In this document: positions 4,618 through 6,881 of the stretch, one piece after another
Position numbering within the stretch: position 1 is the first letter of the stretch
Layout of the letters: each line of letters opens with the position of its first letter
Assembly (NCBI GenBank): GCA_029856055.1
Contig: JAHQWF010000135.1
Coordinates: forward strand, 1-6,881
DNA: 6,881 nt
Origin: Candidatus Njordarchaeota archaeon
Lineage (GTDB): Archaea; Asgardarchaeota; Njordarchaeia; Njordarchaeales; Njordarchaeaceae
Reading direction: 5' to 3'
Program-made: the position numbers and the translations under genes
Notes under the pieces: generated by a model
Seen by the model: the letters and a program-made list of their open reading frames with translations, nothing else
The model's database searches: none
What the model was told of the DNA's origin: nothing

Positions 4618-5309
4618 GCGATTATCATTGGTAATAATGTTCTATTCTTATCCCTATAATATGTATAGCCGAATATTAATCCTATAGCGAATGTGAAGAA
4701 TGCATGCATGGATATGCCATGCCACAACCCAAATGCTATTGCTTGAATAAGATTAGCCGTAGAGTTTCTAAATCCTTTTTCCTCTAACTCACTTATGCTG
4801 TACGCTCTATAGAAAAGCTCTTCAAATATTCCAGCGGTGAAAGGCCCTATAATAAAAGTCAACCATCTTAATATGAATGGTACTTTAGAGATTATCTCAA
4901 TAAACTCTAATGTATATTCTTCATAGGTTAACCCATTCGCAATCATGTATATTATTCCTTCTAACATGAACAAAGCTTCAGCCACCATTACTAGAACTAA
5001 GATAATAATGATGTTCTTGAAAATATTGTCACTAAAAACCGTGTAACCAAAGACATCATCCACACTTCTGCCTTTTCTCCTTAATGAGAAATATGCATAT
5101 GAACCATAAATAACTTGCATAATGGGCCAGAGAATCATGCCATAAGTATACATTAGAACCATAAATTCCTGAAAAGCCTTATTAGGATCCGAAATCCATA
5201 AATCTCTTGGAATAAGGAAGAGTGGGAGATAAATGGATAAAACTAAATTAACTATAATAGCAGGAATAAAAAGTATAATCATTATACTTAATTTATCTCT
5301 CATTTTCAC
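4569..5309 (-). CDS. CPBP-family intramembrane metalloprotease (CAAX/Abi type)
   Basis: The 246-residue protein is an integral membrane protein with about six hydrophobic segments (near 8-32, 50-75, 97-125, 143-160, 186-216 and 224-240). It carries all three signatures of the CPBP family: E163-E164-L-F-Y-R168 (EExxxR), F193-x3-H197 (FGLWH) and H232-x3-D236 (HIVID). The active-site residues are therefore present. Family members include CAAX prenyl proteases, bacteriocin self-immunity proteins and protease partners of membrane-bound regulators; the substrate here is unknown. The start could be GTG 5309 or ATG 5303. An AAGGT site lies 8 nt before ATG 5303 but only 2 nt before GTG 5309, so ATG 5303 (244 residues) is more likely. 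It follows the ATPase gene by 8-14 nt on the same strand and is almost certainly in the same operon. Confidence 0.83.
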   Translation of the reverse strand: MKMRDKLSIMIILFIPAIIVNLVLSIYLPLFLIPRDLWISDPNKAFQEFMVLMYTYGMILWPIMQVIYGSYAYFSLRRKGRSVDDVFGYTVFSDNIFKNIIIILVLVMVAEALFMLEGIIYMIANGLTYEEYTLEFIEIISKVPFILRWLTFIIGPFTAGIFEELFYRAYSISELEEKGFRNSTANLIQAIAFGLWHGISMHAFFTFAIGLIFGYTYYRDKNRTLLPMIIAHIVIDIIGFRVYITI

Positions 5310-5317
5310 AAACCTTC

Positions 5318-6763
5318 TTAATATATTGGCTTTTCGTGCAATAAAATCTCAGGAGTGATGAGATATATTTTCTCTTCGGCTAATAAATCTAAAATATTTT
5401 TTCTGGGTATTTTCTTAAGTGCTATAATATATCTTATTCGCCTATTTATTCTTGTTTTCTCTAGAAATATGCTGGTTTTATGTACAACTAGGTCTTCTAA
5501 TTCCTTTTTAGTTATCTGTTTATCTCTCCACTTTACTTCACCCAATATAATTGATTCTCTTGATACTGCGCATATATCGATTCCTGTATCTTTCCACCAC
5601 CAAGAACCTATACTTAATATCTTTGGTAGCTTTATTGCATTCCCTAGAGAATCTCTAATAGTTCTACTAGACATCCGCATTAGGAAGTCTCTAACTATAT
5701 CTTCATATATATTTGAGACATAACTATTTTTTTCATTCTTGAATTTTTCAATAATAATGCTAGTATCTCCCCCTTCAATAGCATTATAGTTTGGATAAAT
5801 GAACCTGAACCAAAACCTGAAAAAGTTATCATTAATCTTAAATCTAGCGCGCTTAAACTCAGTGTTTCTATCAGTAGGTCTAAATACTCTAGAGATTATA
5901 TCCATTTTTTCTAGCTTTATCAAGTATGGATATAGCTCCGATCTAGATTTATTAAGAGAGCTAGCTATTTCACCCACGCTCGAAGCATGCCCAAATGAGA
6001 GTTTCTCCAATATATCCATATAAAGGGATAACGATCTCAACTCTGCTCTAAGTATATTTTCGGGCTCATCCCTCAAAGGAGAATAAGGTGAAGCTATCTT
6101 ATCCACAATATTATCCTCAACACTTTTAGAAGGATCGATCATGATGAAGTAATGGGGCGTCCCTCCAAAGACAGAGTAGAGTTCAATCAATTTTATTGGA
6201 TCAAGCATCCTAAATGCTTTAGCGAAATTAAAGAAACTCATTGACTTTACATTTAGTATTCCCGTTTTTCTACCAAACAGCGGGGCTGTACCGCTAATAG
6301 CTATCTTTTCAATCATACCTATCGAAGATCCCACAAGAAATAACTTTATTTTAGTTTTTGATAACTCTTTATCCCACCAAAATTGAAGTAACTCGATGGC
6401 TTCAGGTGCTGAATCGGCAAGCCTCTGAAACTCATCAATAATAACTATAATTTTCTCTGAGCGTGATAGTTCAGAGAGATATTTATAAAAAGTGTCCCAA
6501 TCTGGAAAAACATAACCTGGAGGAAACTTTAATCCAAGCTGTCTCTCTAATTCCTTACTAAAAAAACCTAGTATACTACTCGCTGAAGCATGAAAAACAT
6601 AGAGATATAAACTCCTCTTTCCTTTCGAAAACTCCAGCAATAGGCGTGTTTTACCAATTCTCCTACGACCCCAAACAATAACTAATTCAGCTTTATTAGA
6701 TTCCCAGAATTTACTTAAAATACCTATCTCCTCATCTCTATTCACAAAACTATTGTAAGTCAT
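5318..6763 (-). CDS. Archaeal AAA+ ATPase with winged helix and DUF234 nuclease-like domain
   Basis: The 481-residue protein has the full archaeal ATPase/DUF234 build. The N-terminal STAND/AAA-type ATPase starts with FVNRDEEI and has Walker A G32-RRRIGKT39, Walker B IIVIID110-E111 and a sensor-like LVGSS (143-147). A winged-helix region follows (about 245-300, with SVGEIASSLNKSRSELYPYL), then the DUF234-type domain (about 305-481). There GID396I...E409-V-K411 resembles a PD-(D/E)XK nuclease core (ILGEVKWRD). The nucleotide site is complete, so ATP binding is well supported. The biological role of these very common, often multicopy archaeal proteins is not known; links to mobile elements and DNA handling are inferred. 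The ATG at 6763 has an AGGT SD 7 nt upstream; a nearby ATG at 6770 is out of frame. It is the first gene of the operon with the CPBP protease. Confidence 0.88.
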   Translation of the reverse strand: MTYNSFVNRDEEIGILSKFWESNKAELVIVWGRRRIGKTRLLLEFSKGKRSLYLYVFHASASSILGFFSKELERQLGLKFPPGYVFPDWDTFYKYLSELSRSEKIIVIIDEFQRLADSAPEAIELLQFWWDKELSKTKIKLFLVGSSIGMIEKIAISGTAPLFGRKTGILNVKSMSFFNFAKAFRMLDPIKLIELYSVFGGTPHYFIMIDPSKSVEDNIVDKIASPYSPLRDEPENILRAELRSLSLYMDILEKLSFGHASSVGEIASSLNKSRSELYPYLIKLEKMDIISRVFRPTDRNTEFKRARFKINDNFFRFWFRFIYPNYNAIEGGDTSIIIEKFKNEKNSYVSNIYEDIVRDFLMRMSSRTIRDSLGNAIKLPKILSIGSWWWKDTGIDICAVSRESIILGEVKWRDKQITKKELEDLVVHKTSIFLEKTRINRRIRYIIALKKIPRKNILDLLAEEKIYLITPEILLHEKPIY

Positions 6764-6785
6764 AAGCCATACCTAAATTTAAACA

Positions 6786-6816
6786 AGATTAGACTAATCT
6801 AAATTAGACTAAATTT
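6786..6816. promoter_or_regulatory. Two tandem palindromic sites (ATTAGACTAA), candidate operator
   Basis: ATTAGACTAA occurs at 6788-6797 and again at 6803-6812, offset by 15 bp. The first copy is the core of a perfect palindrome with 7-bp arms (AGATTAG, one base, CTAATCT; 6786-6800). The second has 6 of 7 matching pairs (6801-6815). Both lie between the minus-strand TATA box and the predicted transcript start near 6795, where a bound repressor would block transcription of the ATPase-protease operon. Confidence 0.55.
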
Positions 6817-6817
6817 G

Positions 6818-6825
6818 TTTATAAA
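6818..6825 (-). promoter_or_regulatory. TATA box of the ATPase-CPBP operon
   Basis: The palindromic TTTATAAA matches the archaeal TATA consensus well, with an A-rich stretch just upstream on the minus strand. Its centre at about 6821 places the transcript start near 6795, giving a leader of about 30 nt with an AGGT SD before ATG 6763. Confidence 0.55.
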
Positions 6826-6881
6826 TTTTTTATTAAAAATATTAAGATTTACGAATAAATCCGGGATAACACAAATTGAAT

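Noticed and set aside
5355..6023. Two + strand open frames antisense to the ATPase gene
   Set aside because: They lie opposite the winged-helix and DUF234 domains and show no SD or promoter; they are shadows.

Overview
The window looks like chromosomal DNA of a hyperthermophilic or thermophilic archaeon, most likely a Thermoproteota (crenarchaeal) lineage. The evidence is AT-rich non-coding DNA with TATA-box-like promoters about 25 nt before predicted transcript starts, GGTGAT/AGGTG-type Shine-Dalgarno sites, TTG and GTG starts, T-run terminators without clear hairpins, and protein families typical of that group (DUF234 archaeal ATPase, a coiled-coil PD-(D/E)XK-like protein with AQRRTEERL repeats, a stand-alone ChrB-type domain). 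The species cannot be named from the sequence alone.

Layout from left to right. (1) Positions 2-271 hold the 3' end of a DDE transposase gene, cut by the window edge. (2) Positions 396-836 hold a stand-alone chromate-resistance (ChrB C-terminal) domain protein on +, convergent with (3) a two-gene minus-strand operon: a small zinc-ribbon protein with an RGG-like tail (1592-1843), then a COG1237-type metallo-beta-lactamase-fold protein (852-1553). This operon starts at a well-formed promoter carrying a perfect 20-bp palindrome between the TATA box and the predicted transcript start. (4) Divergent from it, at 2030-3130, is an M24/creatinase-fold protein in which three of the five metal ligands of active M24 peptidases appear replaced, so it is probably not a metallopeptidase. 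(5) Positions 3131-3405 hold no confident gene. (6) Positions 3406-4134 hold a coiled-coil plus PD-(D/E)XK-like protein whose coil comes from a 63-bp tandem repeat, with two copies identical at the DNA level. (7) Positions 4135-4568 are mostly non-coding but include the decayed remains of a small membrane-protein gene. (8) A second minus-strand operon follows: an archaeal AAA+ ATPase with winged helix and DUF234 nuclease-like domain (5318-6763), then a complete CPBP-family intramembrane protease (4569-5309). Its promoter carries two 15-bp-spaced copies of ATTAGACTAA, one in a perfect 7-bp-arm palindrome.

No single obvious pathway joins all these genes. The region looks accessory: transposase remnant, gene debris, repeat-driven coiled-coil protein, DUF234 ATPase. 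The best leads are the two operator-like palindromes, the ATPase-protease pair, the metal-ligand-poor M24 protein and the zinc-ribbon/RGG protein paired with an MBL-fold enzyme. Functions come from motif recognition by eye; no database search was run.
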